Shown piece after piece: positions 16,977-28,110 of a stretch of DNA of 64,000 bases. Each line of letters begins with the position of its first letter. Position 1 is the first letter of the stretch. Source of the stretch: Bacteroidia bacterium (GTDB lineage: Bacteria > Bacteroidota > Bacteroidia > Flavobacteriales > Flavobacteriaceae); assembly GCA_030427585.1 (NCBI GenBank), contig JAUIBW010000010.1, positions 1-64,000 on the forward strand. Direction: 5' to 3'. The notes below the pieces were generated by a model. That model searched no databases. It was not told the origin of the DNA and saw only the letters and a list, made by a program, of their open reading frames with translations. The position numbers and the translations under genes are program-made.

Positions 16977-17314
16977 CTTCTTAAAAAATTAAGCTGCAAA
17001 GATAATAGAAATAAGACAGCGATACTACGTGTTTTCACATCATTTCATTATATTGTACATAAAAAACGCTAGTTAGCAACTCATACAAAAACCCCTGAGT
17101 TAAATTAGAAAACAAATCGCGAAATCGTTCTTCCTTTTGTACCAACACAAATAGATTAATTAAGACATCAATATTATCTATTTATTACTTTGTATTTGGG
17201 GTTTCAATTTGCAAAAACGTGCGTCCAAATCAATTTTACTAGGACAAAACGCTAAGTTTTATCGATAAATTGCATTTTTTTTCGTATTTTTTATATATTT
17301 ATTAAAACAATCAT
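16977..17314. other. 338-bp divergent intergenic region
   Basis: This lies between the divergent argS and CpcT/CpeT-like genes. It is AT-rich with no ORF of note. A near match to the -7 consensus (TTACTTTG, about 17185) is present on the plus strand, but no full promoter was recognised. Confidence 0.5.
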
Positions 17315-17959
17315 ATGAGGCAATTTTTACTAATTATTTTTCTATCAACATTCTTATCATCCTGCAATTCTAATCCCATAAAAGATATTGAATTACACAA
17401 TTTGGTAGCATTATTAATTGGTGAATTTTCTAACAAAGAACAAGCTGAAAATGATTCTAGTTTTACTCACCTTAACTTAATTAACATTAGAATATGGAAA
17501 GACAAACCTGGATATTGGATATATTCTGAAGTATCAGATGCTAAAGGTGATCATCATATATATAATCAGACTATACTAAATTATGAACGATTAGACTCCT
17601 CGACTATTAAAAGTACAAGTTATAAAATTATTAGTGCAAAGGATCATAGTGTTGATCTAAACAATATTGAATTCTCTGAAAGGCCTTCAACCAAACTCTT
17701 CGACAGATTAACTTTGGACAGCCTAGAAATAAAAACCGGATGTCAAGTATATTTTAAGAAAAAAACTTCGACGATATATTCTGGTAAAACGAATAAAGGT
17801 TCTTGCAATAGTTCTATTGATTATATCGACTATATCATGAGCACCTACGTAGTTAGTAAGGATAAAATATCTATATGGACTAAAGGATATAACAATAACG
17901 GGAAACAAGTATGGGGTAAAATCAAAGGGCCGTACAAGTATAAAAGAACCCATAAGTAA
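17315..17959 (+). CDS. CpcT/CpeT-family lipoprotein
   Basis: The 214-residue protein has a lipoprotein signal (MRQFLLIIFLSTFLSSC, cysteine 17) and a domain of about 180 residues that follows the CpcT/CpeT pattern. The matching points are GEFSNKEQAENDSSFTH, the RIWKDKPGYWIYSEV segment, a GCQVYFKK strand, SGKTNKGSC, and the ending GKQVWGKIKGPYKY. In cyanobacteria CpcT/CpeT attach bilins to phycobiliproteins. This organism has no phycobilisome, so the family name gives the fold and not the reaction; an envelope role binding a hydrophobic ligand is possible. It converges with the Rrf2 gene and has no obvious operon partner. Confidence 0.82.
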   Translation: MRQFLLIIFLSTFLSSCNSNPIKDIELHNLVALLIGEFSNKEQAENDSSFTHLNLINIRIWKDKPGYWIYSEVSDAKGDHHIYNQTILNYERLDSSTIKSTSYKIISAKDHSVDLNNIEFSERPSTKLFDRLTLDSLEIKTGCQVYFKKKTSTIYSGKTNKGSCNSSIDYIDYIMSTYVVSKDKISIWTKGYNNNGKQVWGKIKGPYKYKRTHK

Positions 17960-17973
17960 AAATCATTTTGTGA

Positions 17974-18384
17974 TTACTTAACAAAATCTGCTAATGTTTT
18001 ATTTTCCAGAACCTTTAATGTGCTATCTCTTACTTCAATCATAACGCTATGTACCGCACATTTATCTTCGTCGGGACAATCATCGCATTTTTCATAGAAA
18101 TTAAGACTCACGCAAGGTACCATAGCGATAGGTCCTTCTAGAACTCTAATTACAGACGCCATTGTGATATTTTTTGGCTCTTTAATCAAATAATACCCTC
18201 CTCCTTTTCCTTTTTTAGATCCCAAAAAACCTGTTTTTCTTAGTGTTAATAGAATACTTTCTAAAAATTTTTGAGAAATATTCTCATTAGATGCAATCTC
18301 TGAGATTAATACGGGATCATCACATCTCTTTTTTGCAATATAAGTAAGTGCCTTTAAGCCATATTTAGTTTTTTTCGAAAGCAT
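17974..18384 (-). CDS. Rrf2-family transcription regulator
   Basis: The 136-residue protein has the N-terminal winged helix of Rrf2 regulators (MLSKKTKYGLKALTYIAKK, then ISEIASNENISQKFLESIL and GGGYYLIKEP). A cysteine cluster lies near residues 91-110 (PCVS, KCDDC, DKC). Such cysteines bind an iron-sulfur cluster in IscR, NsrR and RsrR. Ligand and targets are unknown. It sits 68 bp downstream of ctlX on the same strand and may share its transcript; no cysteine desulfurase or sulfate genes are next to it. Confidence 0.88.
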   Translation of the reverse strand: MLSKKTKYGLKALTYIAKKRCDDPVLISEIASNENISQKFLESILLTLRKTGFLGSKKGKGGGYYLIKEPKNITMASVIRVLEGPIAMVPCVSLNFYEKCDDCPDEDKCAVHSVMIEVRDSTLKVLENKTLADFVK

Positions 18385-18452
18385 ACTTTAATTGATTTCT
18401 TGTAATTTATAGTTACTAGTCGAGTTTGAAGTTTTAACTACAGCTTATAGAA

Positions 18453-19391
18453 CTACAACCTTTTTGGAAGAAAAACTTCTGCCATCATACAACGTGCACT
18501 CCCTCCACCCAATGTTTCGATTGTATTAAGATCGCTATGAAGAATTGCACAATGCTTTTCTATTCTGGCAATTTGATCTTTAGTTAAGCTCTTAAACGCT
18601 ACGGACGACATGACAATATAACGCTTATCTCCCAAACCAACAACTTGAAGTATATTACCCGCAAAGTTGTTTACTTGATTTTCTGTAATTGCAATAATCT
18701 CTTTATCATCATTTTTTAGATGGTTAACAAGATTTTTGCGTTCTTTTTTATCGTCTATAGATTCCAGGCATACAACGGCAAATGTTTCTCCTACCCCCAT
18801 CATTACATTGGTATGATATATTGGCAATCGTTTTTCATTAACAGTTTGATACGCTGTAAAGACAACGGGGGTATATTCAAAATCTTCACAAAACTCTATA
18901 AATAAATCTTCATCTGCACGAGGAGATAATGCGCAATATGCTTTTCTATTTACCCTATCTAACACCAGACTACCTGTACCTTCAAGAAACAATCCTTCAT
19001 CTTCGGCATTGGTATAATCTATAATATTATTTATTTCAAACCCAGACGCTTCTATTTGGTCCAAAACTTCGGGTCTACGTTCTTTTCTCCTATTTACTGC
19101 GAACATAGGATATAACCCTACATCCCCATTTTCATGAAAAGACACCCAGTTATTAGGGAAAATAGAGTCAGGTGTATCACTTTTCGGATCATCGTCGATT
19201 ACAATTACTTGTACCCCAGCTTCTCTTAACACTTTTACAAATTGACTAAACTCTTGTTGAGCTTTACTATTAGCAGTTTTTGTATCTATACCAGCAGTTT
19301 CCTGGTAGTAATTATTTACAGCCGTTTGTTCATTCATTCTAAATTGAACAGGACGGATCATTACTATGGTATTGGTTATTTGTTTTTCCAA
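18453..19391 (-). CDS. ctlX: CtlX-type arginine deiminase-fold hydrolase
   Basis: This is a 312-residue member of the guanidine-modifying (arginine deiminase/DDAH/amidinotransferase) superfamily. FPNNWVSFHENG near residues 77-88 supplies the acidic and histidine surroundings, LFLEGTGSLVLDR supplies the central Glu-rich strand, and the nucleophilic cysteine is in GGGSARCMMAE at the C-terminus. CtlX in Francisella was linked to citrulline use; relatives act on citrulline, methylated arginine or related compounds. The substrate here is inferred. It lies 5 bp after the arginase gene on the same strand, so the two are almost certainly co-transcribed in arginine or citrulline breakdown. Confidence 0.85.
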   Translation of the reverse strand: MEKQITNTIVMIRPVQFRMNEQTAVNNYYQETAGIDTKTANSKAQQEFSQFVKVLREAGVQVIVIDDDPKSDTPDSIFPNNWVSFHENGDVGLYPMFAVNRRKERRPEVLDQIEASGFEINNIIDYTNAEDEGLFLEGTGSLVLDRVNRKAYCALSPRADEDLFIEFCEDFEYTPVVFTAYQTVNEKRLPIYHTNVMMGVGETFAVVCLESIDDKKERKNLVNHLKNDDKEIIAITENQVNNFAGNILQVVGLGDKRYIVMSSVAFKSLTKDQIARIEKHCAILHSDLNTIETLGGGSARCMMAEVFLPKRL

Positions 19392-19396
19392 ATAAA

Positions 19397-20359
19397 TTAG
19401 TTTATCATTTTTTCTGTAATCGTTGCTGTTGTTGCTTTTAGCACATCAAAAGCAGCTTCTGCCATCCTATTTCCTTTATTATCCAGTGTAGGGTTTACCT
19501 CTACCACTTCAAAACAAACAGTTTTCTTTGTTTTCACAAATGCTTGAATAATACGAATTGCTTCATCAATATCAAACCCTCTAGAAACCGGTGTTCCTGT
19601 TCCTTTAGATATCAAATCACAATCCATACTATCAACATCAAAAGATATATATATCATATCACAGGATTCTAATTTTTGAATTGCTTCTTCCAGGCATTGT
19701 GTAAAACCACGATAACGCATTTCTTCGACCCTATAATTTTTAATCTCATTTTCTGCAATTACTCCTTCTTCTGGCTCTTCTGTATCTCTCACTCCAAAAT
19801 ACACGATATTCTGGTGTTCTATTTTTTGACCTTCAATACCAATATTTTTCATCTTGTTCCACAAATCAGATGTCTCTTCTGACACCTCATTGATTTTGAA
19901 ACTAAGATTATCATTAGAAAGTGCTGCTGCCAGAGGCATACCATGAATATTCCCTGAGGGTGATGTATATGGTGAGTGCACATCGGCATGAGCGTCGATC
20001 CATACCACTCCTAATGTTTTGGTTGGAAAAGCTGCTTTTATTCCACTAATTGTACCCAAGGCCGACGAATGATCTCCCGATAATACAATTGGATATATAT
20101 CTTCTTTAAGGTTTCTTGATACGCTATCACTTAACCGAGTGCACACGTTAAGCACACTACCTATTCGTTTAGCGAATGAATTATTTACCTTATTGTATAT
20201 AGTCTCATTTTCTGTTTCTACATTTTCATAGGGATATAAATTAAAATAATCATCATTTTTATTAATAGCTGCAATTTCTATTGCGTCAACTCCCAAATCA
20301 GAACCTCTTGTTCCTGCGCCAATATCTGATCTATTTTTAACTAATTTAATTTCTTTCAT
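19397..20359 (-). CDS. rocF: Arginase-family ureohydrolase
   Basis: Arginase splits arginine into ornithine and urea with a dinuclear manganese centre. The 320-residue protein has the metal motifs GDHSSALG (near residue 94), DAHADVHSP (near residue 122) and SFDVDSMDCD (near residue 241). Agmatinase or formiminoglutamase activity cannot be fully excluded, but the SGNIHGMPLA loop after DAHAD is arginase-like. The pairing with a CtlX hydrolase downstream supports an arginine pathway. No ornithine aminotransferase or urease gene is visible in the window. Confidence 0.85.
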   Translation of the reverse strand: MKEIKLVKNRSDIGAGTRGSDLGVDAIEIAAINKNDDYFNLYPYENVETENETIYNKVNNSFAKRIGSVLNVCTRLSDSVSRNLKEDIYPIVLSGDHSSALGTISGIKAAFPTKTLGVVWIDAHADVHSPYTSPSGNIHGMPLAAALSNDNLSFKINEVSEETSDLWNKMKNIGIEGQKIEHQNIVYFGVRDTEEPEEGVIAENEIKNYRVEEMRYRGFTQCLEEAIQKLESCDMIYISFDVDSMDCDLISKGTGTPVSRGFDIDEAIRIIQAFVKTKKTVCFEVVEVNPTLDNKGNRMAEAAFDVLKATTATITEKMIN

Positions 20360-20502
20360 TACTTATATTACTGTTTTTAATTGCTTTTAGAAATATGCTA
20401 CAATAAAAACATCTTTGTCTGATCTATTTATTGAACTCGTTATGAATTCGTAACTAATTTTAATAATCTCTCTTTAGAGAGGCATAAAGATAAAATAAAA
20501 AA

Positions 20503-20532
20503 GCCTTACTACTATTAATTATAATGTAAGGC
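20503..20532 (-). terminator. gltA terminator
   Basis: On the minus strand GTAAGGC/GCCTTAC arms (20503-20509 and 20526-20532 on the plus strand) form a stem that is followed by TTTTTTATTTT. It starts 26 bp after the gltA stop. Confidence 0.65.
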
Positions 20533-20557
20533 CTTTATATTTTATAATATCTAATTT

Positions 20558-21844
20558 TTATCTATCTTCTAATTTCACAAAAGATCTGTAATTTTCTCCT
20601 ATATATATTTGTCGTGGTCTTCCTATAGGTTCTTTTCGAAGCCTCATCTCTCTCCATTGCGCAATCCATCCTGGTAATCTTCCCAAAGCAAACATTACAG
20701 TAAACATTTCTGTTGGTATCCCTAAAGTTCTATATATAATACCAGAGTAAAAATCTACATTAGGATATAATTTTCTTTGTATAAAATATTCGTCTTCCAA
20801 AGCAACTTTAGCCAATCCCTTGGCAATATCAAGGACAGGATCTTCGATCCCTAAATCACCTAATACTTCTTCTGCTGATTTTTTGATAATCTTAGCTCTT
20901 GGATCAAAGTTTTTATATACTCTATGACCAAATCCCATTAAACGAAAAGGATCACTTTTATCTTTGGCTTTAGCAATATACTTGGCTGTATCTCCTCCAT
21001 CTGCTTTGATTGCCTCAAGCATTTCTATAACAGCCTGATTTGCGCCTCCATGAAGCGGCCCCCACAATGCAGATATTCCAGCAGACAATGAAGCAAACAA
21101 TCCTGCATGAGAAGATCCGACAATTCTAACAGTAGAAGTAGAACAGTTTTGCTCATGATCTGCATGAAGTATTAATAATTTATCCAATGCATCATATACA
21201 AGTTCATTCGGCTCATAAGCTTTATTCGGTCTTGCAAACATCATTTTATGCAAATTCTGTACATATCCCAAAGAATCATCTCCGTAATCTAGCGGAAGAC
21301 TTTTTCTTTTTCTCATTGTCCAAGCTGCAAGTACCGGGAATTTTGCTAAAATTTTTACAATAGCATTATACATTTCTTCTTCAGAATCTACATCTACTGA
21401 TCCTGGATTAAAAGCTATCAATGCACTGGTTAAAGAAGACAGCACTCCCATTGGGTGTGCACTTTTGGGGAATCCATCAAGGATTTTCTTCATATCCTCA
21501 TCGACATGAGATTCTTCTTTTATATCTCTATCAAATTTTTCTAGTTCTGACTTTGTTGGTAATTCTCCAAAAATTAATAAATAAGCAACTTCTAAAAAAT
21601 CTGCTTTTTCTGCCAATTCTTCTATAGAATATCCTCGGTATCTTAAAATTCCTTTTTCTCCGTCAAGGAATGTAATACCACTTTCACAGCTTCCGGTATT
21701 TTTATATCCGGGATCAATGGTTGTAATCCCTCCGGTTACCCCTCTTAGTGTTTTAATATCAATTCCTAATTCTTTCTCTGTTCCTTCTATTATCGGAAAC
21801 TCATATTTATTACCGTCGATTTCTAACGTAGCTATTTTTGACAT
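20558..21844 (-). CDS. gltA: Citrate synthase
   Basis: GltA condenses acetyl-CoA and oxaloacetate at the entry of the TCA cycle. The 428-residue protein matches the type II (hexameric, NADH-sensitive) group in length. The catalytic residues lie in HADHEQNCSTSTVR (His near residue 228), HGGANQAVIEML (His near residue 264) and the final Asp in NVDFYSGI near residue 362. GFGHRVYKNFDPRA is intact. It has its own terminator and a 175-bp upstream gap, so it is probably a separate unit from eno. Confidence 0.97.
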   Translation of the reverse strand: MSKIATLEIDGNKYEFPIIEGTEKELGIDIKTLRGVTGGITTIDPGYKNTGSCESGITFLDGEKGILRYRGYSIEELAEKADFLEVAYLLIFGELPTKSELEKFDRDIKEESHVDEDMKKILDGFPKSAHPMGVLSSLTSALIAFNPGSVDVDSEEEMYNAIVKILAKFPVLAAWTMRKRKSLPLDYGDDSLGYVQNLHKMMFARPNKAYEPNELVYDALDKLLILHADHEQNCSTSTVRIVGSSHAGLFASLSAGISALWGPLHGGANQAVIEMLEAIKADGGDTAKYIAKAKDKSDPFRLMGFGHRVYKNFDPRAKIIKKSAEEVLGDLGIEDPVLDIAKGLAKVALEDEYFIQRKLYPNVDFYSGIIYRTLGIPTEMFTVMFALGRLPGWIAQWREMRLRKEPIGRPRQIYIGENYRSFVKLEDR

Positions 21845-21969
21845 TTGATTATTTTAGAATTTTGCTGTTATTGTAGGATTGCTAAATTACGAAATATAGT
21901 GTTAACATAGTATTAATCGTAAGATCATTTTTACCCTTACAACTCATTTTCAAAATTATATAAAAAACG

Positions 21970-21997
21970 AAGCGACTACCTAATTAGATAGTCGCTT
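21970..21997 (-). terminator. eno terminator
   Basis: AAGCGACTA (21970-21978) and TAGTCGCTT (21989-21997) form a 9-bp stem with a 10-nt loop. Read on the minus strand it follows eno by 23 bp and is trailed by a T-rich stretch (CGTTTTTTATAT). Confidence 0.75.
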
Positions 21998-22019
21998 TTT
22001 ATATTTCATTTAACCTCCA

Positions 22020-23318
<1,299 letters not shown>

Positions 23319-23486
23319 TTATTTTGTTGGATAATTTTAATTCTTCGCAATATACAAAACCAGTATACTTTAAACCTTTCAAAAAAACCATATTTTACCA
23401 CAGAATCCATGATATAGCGATCAAGTTATCAACTATAACGTTATAGATTAAAGTTTTATCAAAAAGAGCCAAAAGCTACTGTTATA

Positions 23487-24602
23487 TTATGCTGTGATTT
23501 TTATTTTTTTAATATTCTCGATAAATTGATCAAACAGGTAGATTGAATCATTAGGTCCAGGGCTAGCCTCTGGATGGTATTGTACAGAAAAACAGTTCTT
23601 ATTTTTCATTTTTATTCCCGCAACGGTATCATCATTAAGGTGCACATGAGTGATTTCTACATCAGGATGTTTTTCTGTTTCTTTTCTATGTATTGCGAAA
23701 CCATGATTCTGTGAAGTGATTTCTCCTTTGCCTGTGATCAGATTTTTAACCGGATGATTTATTCCTCTATGCCCATTATGCATTTTATATGTACTTATCC
23801 CATTGGCTAATGCTATCACTTGATGCCCTAAACAGATACCAAATAGTGGTAAATCTTTTTCAAGAATCTCTTTTGCTGTTGCGATTGCCTGAGTTAATGG
23901 TTCTGGGTCACCAGGGCCATTAGAAAGGAAATATCCATCTGGTTCCCATCCACTCATTTCTTCGAATGTAGCATTATACGGGAATACTTTTACATAAGCA
24001 TCTCGGTTTGTGAGGTTGCGCAATATATTTTTCTTTATTCCTATATCTAAAGCTGAAATTTTATAAGTAGCATTGGGATCACCTACAAAATAAGGTGCTG
24101 TAGTAGAAACTTTTGAAGCTAGCTCTAAACCATTCATATCAGGAACCGCAGCTAGTTCTTTTTTTAGTTTATCTACATCATCAACCTCTGTAGAGATCAC
24201 AGCATTCATTGCCCCATTATCTCTAATATAACTCACTAATGCTCTCGTATCTACATCAGAAATAGCTAAGAGATTATGTTTTTCTAAAAATTCTTGCAAA
24301 GAACTATCGGCTTTATCCCGAGAATATTCGTAACTAAAGTTCTTAACAATCAAACCTGCAATTTTAACAGAGTCTGATTCCATTTCATTTTCATTGGTTC
24401 CATAATTACCTATATGCGCATTGGTAGCTACCATTAACTGCCCATAATACGAGGGATCTGTAAAAATTTCCTGGTAACCTGTCATACCAGTATTAAAACA
24501 CACTTCACCAAAAGCGCTACCTTCTCTTCCCACAGCTTTGCCATGAAAAATTGTACCATCTGCTAATAAAAGAATTGCTTTTTTTCGAGATTGATATTTC
24601 AT
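23487..24602 (-). CDS. carA: Carbamoyl-phosphate synthase small (glutaminase) subunit
   Basis: CarA releases ammonia from glutamine for CarB, which makes carbamoyl phosphate for arginine and pyrimidine synthesis. The 371-residue protein has the N-terminal CarA domain (GSAFGEVCFNTGMTGYQEI) and a class I glutaminase domain with the nucleophile in FGICLGHQVIAL (near residue 258). The His/Glu pair is in VQYHPEASPGP near residue 343. carB is not adjacent in the window. It follows rplQ on the same strand, but a strong terminator lies between, so it likely has its own promoter. Confidence 0.97.
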   Translation of the reverse strand: MKYQSRKKAILLLADGTIFHGKAVGREGSAFGEVCFNTGMTGYQEIFTDPSYYGQLMVATNAHIGNYGTNENEMESDSVKIAGLIVKNFSYEYSRDKADSSLQEFLEKHNLLAISDVDTRALVSYIRDNGAMNAVISTEVDDVDKLKKELAAVPDMNGLELASKVSTTAPYFVGDPNATYKISALDIGIKKNILRNLTNRDAYVKVFPYNATFEEMSGWEPDGYFLSNGPGDPEPLTQAIATAKEILEKDLPLFGICLGHQVIALANGISTYKMHNGHRGINHPVKNLITGKGEITSQNHGFAIHRKETEKHPDVEITHVHLNDDTVAGIKMKNKNCFSVQYHPEASPGPNDSIYLFDQFIENIKKIKITA

Positions 24603-24751
24603 TTGTTATATCTATTATTTTTAATGGTCTGACAAAATTGGCACAGTATTCATTTTGAGTAATTACTATGCTCATTTCATCATTTTCAACTTTATTTGAC
24701 TATAAAATTTCTGTTTTACAGAAATCAACCTTTTTTAGAATTGTTCAAAAA

Positions 24752-24782
24752 AAAAGGATAAACGACGAACGTTTATCCTTTT
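24752..24782 (-). terminator. Terminator closing the ribosomal block
   Basis: AAAAGGATAAACG (24752-24764) pairs perfectly with CGTTTATCCTTTT (24770-24782) over a 5-nt loop. On the minus strand it lies 27 bp after rplQ and is followed by a T-run, so the long ribosomal transcript should end here. Confidence 0.85.
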
Positions 24783-24809
24783 ATTATTATGTGCGATTCG
24801 CATTTTCAT

Positions 24810-25289
24810 TTATTCTTCTTCAGAGCTAGTATTTTCTGTCGCTGGTGCTACAGGAGCGGCCGTAGCCTTTTTCCCTTTACCACCTCTTCTTCTAGCTTTC
24901 TTCTTAGCAGGCTTACCAGCATTATATAGCTCATTGTAATCTACTAATTCGATCATAGCCATATCTGCATTATCCCCAAGACGATTACCAAGTTTTATAA
25001 TTCTTGTATACCCCCCTGGTCTATCTCCTACTTTAGCAGCAATATCTCTAAATAATTCTGTTACTGCATACTTATTACGCAATCTACTGAATACGATACG
25101 ACGATTATGTGTCGTATCCTCTTTAGATTTTGTCACTAATGGCTCTACAAACTGCTTAAGCGCTTTTGCTTTTGCAACTGTAGTATTGATTCTTTTATGC
25201 TCAATTAGGGAACAAGCCATATTCGCAAGCATTGCTTTACGATGTGCTGTTTTTCTTCCTAAGTGATTTACTTTTTTTCCGTGTCTCAT
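24810..25289 (-). CDS. rplQ: 50S ribosomal protein L17
   Basis: L17 of the large subunit, beginning [20 protein letters not shown], the family signature. The core ends near residue 120. The 159-residue chain then has a basic stretch ([13 protein letters not shown]) and an acidic/alanine tail ending in EEE. Such tails are common in Bacteroidota L17. It is the last gene of the alpha-operon section, 63 bp after rpoA. Confidence 0.97.
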   Translation of the reverse strand: MRHGKKVNHLGRKTAHRKAMLANMACSLIEHKRINTTVAKAKALKQFVEPLVTKSKEDTTHNRRIVFSRLRNKYAVTELFRDIAAKVGDRPGGYTRIIKLGNRLGDNADMAMIELVDYNELYNAGKPAKKKARRRGGKGKKATAAPVAPATENTSSEEE

Positions 25290-25352
25290 GACATTTTATT
25301 TTAATCATCATCTTGCTCAATCCGCCTCCTGCAGAGAGCAAATTATGATGAG

Positions 25353-26345
25353 TTAGTCTTTATCTAATTTGTATTTTGAAAGGTCCATACCAAAGTTAAG
25401 CCCTTTAACATTCACTAATTCTTCAAGTTCTGTTAAAGATTTCTTACCAAAGTTTCGGAACTTCATTAAATCGTTTTTATTGTAAGATACTAGATCTCCT
25501 AAAGTATCTACTTCTGCAGCTTTTAAACAATTAAGTGCACGTACAGAAAGATCCATATCAATCAATTTAGTTTTTAACAACTGTCTCATGTGAAGTGATT
25601 CTTCATCATAAGTTTCTGTTTGCGCAATTTCATCAGCTTCTAATGTAATACGCTCATCAGAGAATAGCATGAAGTGATGGATTAATATTTTAGCTGCTTC
25701 GGTTAATGCATCTTTTGGATGAATAGATCCGTCTGTTACAATTTCGAAAACTAATTTTTCGTAATCTGTTTTTTGCTCTACACGATAGTTCTCAATGCTA
25801 TACTTAACATTTTTGATTGGAGTGTAAATAGAATCTGTAAAGATGGTTCCAATAGGAGCATTAGCTTTCTTATTTTCTTCAGCAGGAACATAACCTCTAC
25901 CTTTCTCAATAGTAATTTCTAGGTTAAGCGCCACTTTTTTATCCATATTACAGATTACAAGATCAGGATTTAACACCTGGAATCCAGAAATAAATTTCTG
26001 AAAATCACCAGCAGTTAATTGCTCTTGACCTGAGATAGAGATTGTAACAGATTCATTATCTATATCTTCTATTTGACGTTTAAAACGTACTTGCTTAAGA
26101 TTTAAGATAATCTCGGTAACATCTTCTACTACTCCAGAGATCGTAGAGAACTCATGATCTACACCTTCTATTCTAAGAGAAGTTATAGCGAATCCCTCTA
26201 AAGAAGATAGCAAAACTCTTCGTAAAGCGTTACCAACTGTTAATCCATACCCTGGTTCTAATGGTCTAAATTCAAATTTACCATCGAACTCAGTAGAGTC
26301 GATCATGATAACTTTATCGGGCTTCTGAAAATTTAATATTGCCAT
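25353..26345 (-). CDS. rpoA: RNA polymerase alpha subunit
   Basis: The 330-residue alpha subunit has the N-terminal assembly domain ([25 protein letters not shown]) and the C-terminal domain that contacts UP elements and activators ([20 protein letters not shown] and [13 protein letters not shown]). It is placed between rpsD and rplQ as in most bacteria. The length and motifs are normal. Confidence 0.98.
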   Translation of the reverse strand: MAILNFQKPDKVIMIDSTEFDGKFEFRPLEPGYGLTVGNALRRVLLSSLEGFAITSLRIEGVDHEFSTISGVVEDVTEIILNLKQVRFKRQIEDIDNESVTISISGQEQLTAGDFQKFISGFQVLNPDLVICNMDKKVALNLEITIEKGRGYVPAEENKKANAPIGTIFTDSIYTPIKNVKYSIENYRVEQKTDYEKLVFEIVTDGSIHPKDALTEAAKILIHHFMLFSDERITLEADEIAQTETYDEESLHMRQLLKTKLIDMDLSVRALNCLKAAEVDTLGDLVSYNKNDLMKFRNFGKKSLTELEELVNVKGLNFGMDLSKYKLDKD

Positions 26346-26368
26346 GTTATTGTTTCTTCTTAGAGTTA

Positions 26369-26974
26369 TTACTTAGAGTATAATTCGACGATGAATTGTT
26401 CGTTAATGTTTTCCGGAATTTGAATTCTTGCCGGAACAGATACAAAAGTACCTTGTTTAGTATCATTATTAAACGTAATCCACTCATACACTTTACTATT
26501 ATTCGCAAGTGAATTCTGAATTACTTCTAATGATTTTGATTTTTCTCTTACGCCAACAACATCACCTGCTTTTAATTGATAAGAAGGGATGTTAACTTGT
26601 TGCCCATTAACAGTTATATGCCTGTGAGAAACTAATTGTCTTGCACCTCTACGAGAATTTGCCAATCCCATTCTGAATACTACATTATCCAAACGAGACT
26701 CACAAAGTTGAAGTAATACCTCACCAGTTATGCCTTGAGCTCTTGTTGCTTTTTCGAACATGTTACGAAACTGACGCTCTAATACTCCATACGTATACTT
26801 TGCTTTTTGCTTTTCCATTAACTGGATAGCGTATTCACTTTTCTTTCCTCTACGTCTGTTATTTCCGTGTTGTCCCGGTGGGTAATTTCTTTTTTCGAAT
26901 GACTTATCGTCTCCGAAGATCGCTTCGCCAAATTTACGAGCAATTTTAGTTTTTGGACCAGTATATCTTGCCAT
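26369..26974 (-). CDS. rpsD: 30S ribosomal protein S4
   Basis: S4 binds 16S rRNA early in small-subunit assembly. The 201-residue chain has [17 protein letters not shown] at the start and the S4 RNA-binding domain [21 protein letters not shown] near residues 92-112. It has no N-terminal zinc cysteines. The gene lies 131 bp after rpsK, one of the longer gaps in the block. Confidence 0.98.
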   Translation of the reverse strand: MARYTGPKTKIARKFGEAIFGDDKSFEKRNYPPGQHGNNRRRGKKSEYAIQLMEKQKAKYTYGVLERQFRNMFEKATRAQGITGEVLLQLCESRLDNVVFRMGLANSRRGARQLVSHRHITVNGQQVNIPSYQLKAGDVVGVREKSKSLEVIQNSLANNSKVYEWITFNNDTKQGTFVSVPARIQIPENINEQFIVELYSK

Positions 26975-27105
26975 TATTAATAATTTAGTTACTTAGGATG
27001 ATTATGAATTAAGGTCTCTTTCCTTCGATAATCAATATTCCTAATTTAGATTTACTTATTGTTATTTATATATAAAAGATCTCGAAATTAAATTCGGGAT
27101 AAAAT

Positions 27106-27489
27106 TTATACTCTACGTCTTTTAGGAGGACGACATCCATTGTGTGGCATTGGAGTAACATCAATAATTTCTGAAACTTCAATACCAGAATTGTGAAGAG
27201 AACGTATTGCAGATTCTCTACCATTACCAGGACCTTTTACATATACTTTCACCTTCTTAAGTCCAGCTTCGACAGCTACTTTAGAAGCATCTTCTGCAGC
27301 TAACTGGGCAGCATAAGGAGTATTCTTTTTAGAACCTCTAAAACCCATTTTACCAGCAGAAGACCAAGAAATAACATCTCCCTTTTTATTTGTTAACGAA
27401 ATAATTATGTTGTTAAAAGAAGCTGTTACGTGTGCTTCTCCTACAGATTCAACAATTACTTTACGTTTTTTTGAAGTTGACTTTGCCAT
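27106..27489 (-). CDS. rpsK: 30S ribosomal protein S11
   Basis: S11 lies in the platform of the small subunit. The 127-residue protein shows the GHVT-like [16 protein letters not shown] start region, [14 protein letters not shown] and the final [18 protein letters not shown] signature. It follows rpsM by 8 bp. Confidence 0.98.
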   Translation of the reverse strand: MAKSTSKKRKVIVESVGEAHVTASFNNIIISLTNKKGDVISWSSAGKMGFRGSKKNTPYAAQLAAEDASKVAVEAGLKKVKVYVKGPGNGRESAIRSLHNSGIEVSEIIDVTPMPHNGCRPPKRRRV

Positions 27490-27497
27490 GCTACTTA

Positions 27498-27872
27498 TTA
27501 TTTAGTTGCTTTTTTCTTGTTAGCAACTGTTTTTCTTCTTCCTTTACGTGTTCTAGAATTGTTCTTAGTGCGTTGCCCTCTAAGTGGTAAACCAGCTCTA
27601 TGACGGATACCTCTATAACATCCAATATCCATAAGACGTTTGATACTTAACTGTACCTCAGAACGTAATTCTCCTTCAATGGTATAGGCTCCAACAGCTT
27701 CACGGATACGACCAATTTGGTCATCATCCCAATCTGAAACTTTTATACTTTCATCTACTTTGGCAGTTTCTAAAATTTCTTTAGCTCTACTTCTGCCAAT
27801 TCCGAAGATATAGGTTAATGCTATAACTCCTCGCTTTTGTTTAGGTATATCTACCCCTGCAATTCTTGCCAT
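27498..27872 (-). CDS. rpsM: 30S ribosomal protein S13
   Basis: S13 contacts the P-site tRNA from the head of the small subunit. The 124-residue protein begins [20 protein letters not shown] and has [20 protein letters not shown] with a basic tail. It starts 2 bp after the rpmJ stop, so they are co-transcribed. Confidence 0.98.
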   Translation of the reverse strand: MARIAGVDIPKQKRGVIALTYIFGIGRSRAKEILETAKVDESIKVSDWDDDQIGRIREAVGAYTIEGELRSEVQLSIKRLMDIGCYRGIRHRAGLPLRGQRTKNNSRTRKGRRKTVANKKKATK

Positions 27873-27874
27873 AA

Positions 27875-27991
27875 TTACCCTTGTCTTTGTTTAAATCTAG
27901 GATTCTTTTTATTAATTACGTAAAGTCGGCCTTTTCTACGCACAATCTTGCACTCGGCACTTCTCTTTTTTATTGATGCTCTAACTTTCAT
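27875..27991 (-). CDS. rpmJ: 50S ribosomal protein L36, C-minus form
   Basis: This 38-residue protein begins at the ATG at 27991 ([19 protein letters not shown]) and ends PRFKQRQG. A longer upstream reading to 28078 is not part of the gene. Of the four zinc ligands of classical L36 (C11, C14, C27, H33) only C14 remains; the others are S11, N27 and F33. It is therefore a zinc-independent form. It sits between infA and rpsM as expected. Confidence 0.95.
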   Translation of the reverse strand: MKVRASIKKRSAECKIVRRKGRLYVINKKNPRFKQRQG

Positions 27992-28110
27992 CTCTTTGTT
28001 TTTAGTTCCCAAAACATATAAATCATATATTTTGGGAGGTATCAGTAACAAGATTTTTCGGCCTGCAAAATTACACAAAAAATCTTAATTTACAATATTC
28101 TTAAATTATT

